Below are positions 63,718 to 64,000 of a DNA stretch of 64,000 nucleotides, one piece after another. Every line of letters starts with the position of its first letter. Position 1 is the stretch's first letter. The DNA comes from Maylandia zebra. Its lineage: Eukaryota; Chordata; Actinopteri; Cichliformes; Cichlidae. The stretch covers positions 9,600,967 to 9,664,966 of the forward strand of contig NC_135184.1 of assembly GCF_041146795.1 (NCBI RefSeq), read 5' to 3'. The translations under genes and the position numbers were made by a program. Under the pieces are notes generated by a model. The model did not search any database. It was given only the letters and a program-made list of their open reading frames with translations, and had not been told where the DNA came from.

Positions 63718-64000
63718 GTATGTCATAAGCTCAGTGTTGATGCTTGTAGTTAAAGCATGTTATAACTAGGTTTCGCGTTCTCTTGTGTTACTGTGAACGC
63801 TTTTTAAATGCTAATGGAGGCACATCGCTTTCATATGCAGCAGCTTTGTCATACCAAAGACTCTTAAGTTTTTTTTTTTTTTTTAATGCCTTTCGTCTCC
63901 CTTCAGTGGAAGACGTCTTTATTTGTCCATAAACAACCAAAGTACAAGCCTTTTATCTTTATTAACAAAGATAACAGATTTGATATGTGTCTTTCCATGA
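63718..64000 (+). other. rps8 intron 4, open at window end
   Basis: Begins at donor GTATGT. The next exon (expected to encode PEEEEILNKKR) is not reached. No convincing C/D pair is seen in the visible 283 bp. Confidence 0.7.

Overview
The window is from a ray-finned fish, most likely a percomorph teleost. It holds five vertebrate genes, all on the plus strand, with GT-AG introns. Between them lie teleost-type repeats: Tc1-like DNA transposons, a piggyBac-like TTAA MITE family, a hAT MITE, L2- and RTE-like LINE 3' ends and a solo LTR. Exon borders were read by eye from splice sites, reading frame and remembered vertebrate homologues. No search or RNA data was available.

Layout. (1) 1-24,650: 3' half of glis1. 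Six exons carry the fifth zinc finger and the whole C-terminus, followed by a long 3' UTR that contains a Tc1-like element. Its introns are large and rich in transposons. (2) 26,100-27,823: a small gene with three Cys/His finger-like motifs, whose last two exons are in different frames and need a short intron to join. (3) 29,400-37,800: a single-coding-exon leucine-rich-repeat transmembrane protein with tyrosine motifs in its tail, resembling LRRC25. A GC-rich block near 29.5-29.7 kb may be its 5' exon. (4) 37,800-45,980: gene-poor, with a 459-bp solo LTR and other repeats. (5) 45,985-50,310: best4, a bestrophin anion channel, 9 coding exons, 458 codons. (6) 51,040-58,801: hectd3, a HECT-type ubiquitin ligase, 19 coding exons, 855 codons. 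All exon phases close without error. (7) 59,500-61,220: a Tc1-like relic and a non-LTR fragment. (8) 61,330-64,000: rps8 with a TOP start and a palindromic CGCG promoter element. The first four coding exons are present; the rest lies beyond the window. Its introns hold three box C/D snoRNAs whose guides fit SNORD55, SNORD46 and SNORD38.

The set glis1, best4, hectd3, rps8 matches human 1p32-p34, which supports the paralogue names. The genes do not form one pathway. The only functional coupling seen is rps8 with its intronic snoRNAs, which join ribosomal protein and rRNA methylation-guide production in one transcript. The most unusual signals are a perfect 20-bp hairpin that buries a glis1 5' splice site, a 114-nt best4 intron that can be read through in frame, a piggyBac-like MITE nested in a Tc1 relic, and the LRRC25-like receptor.
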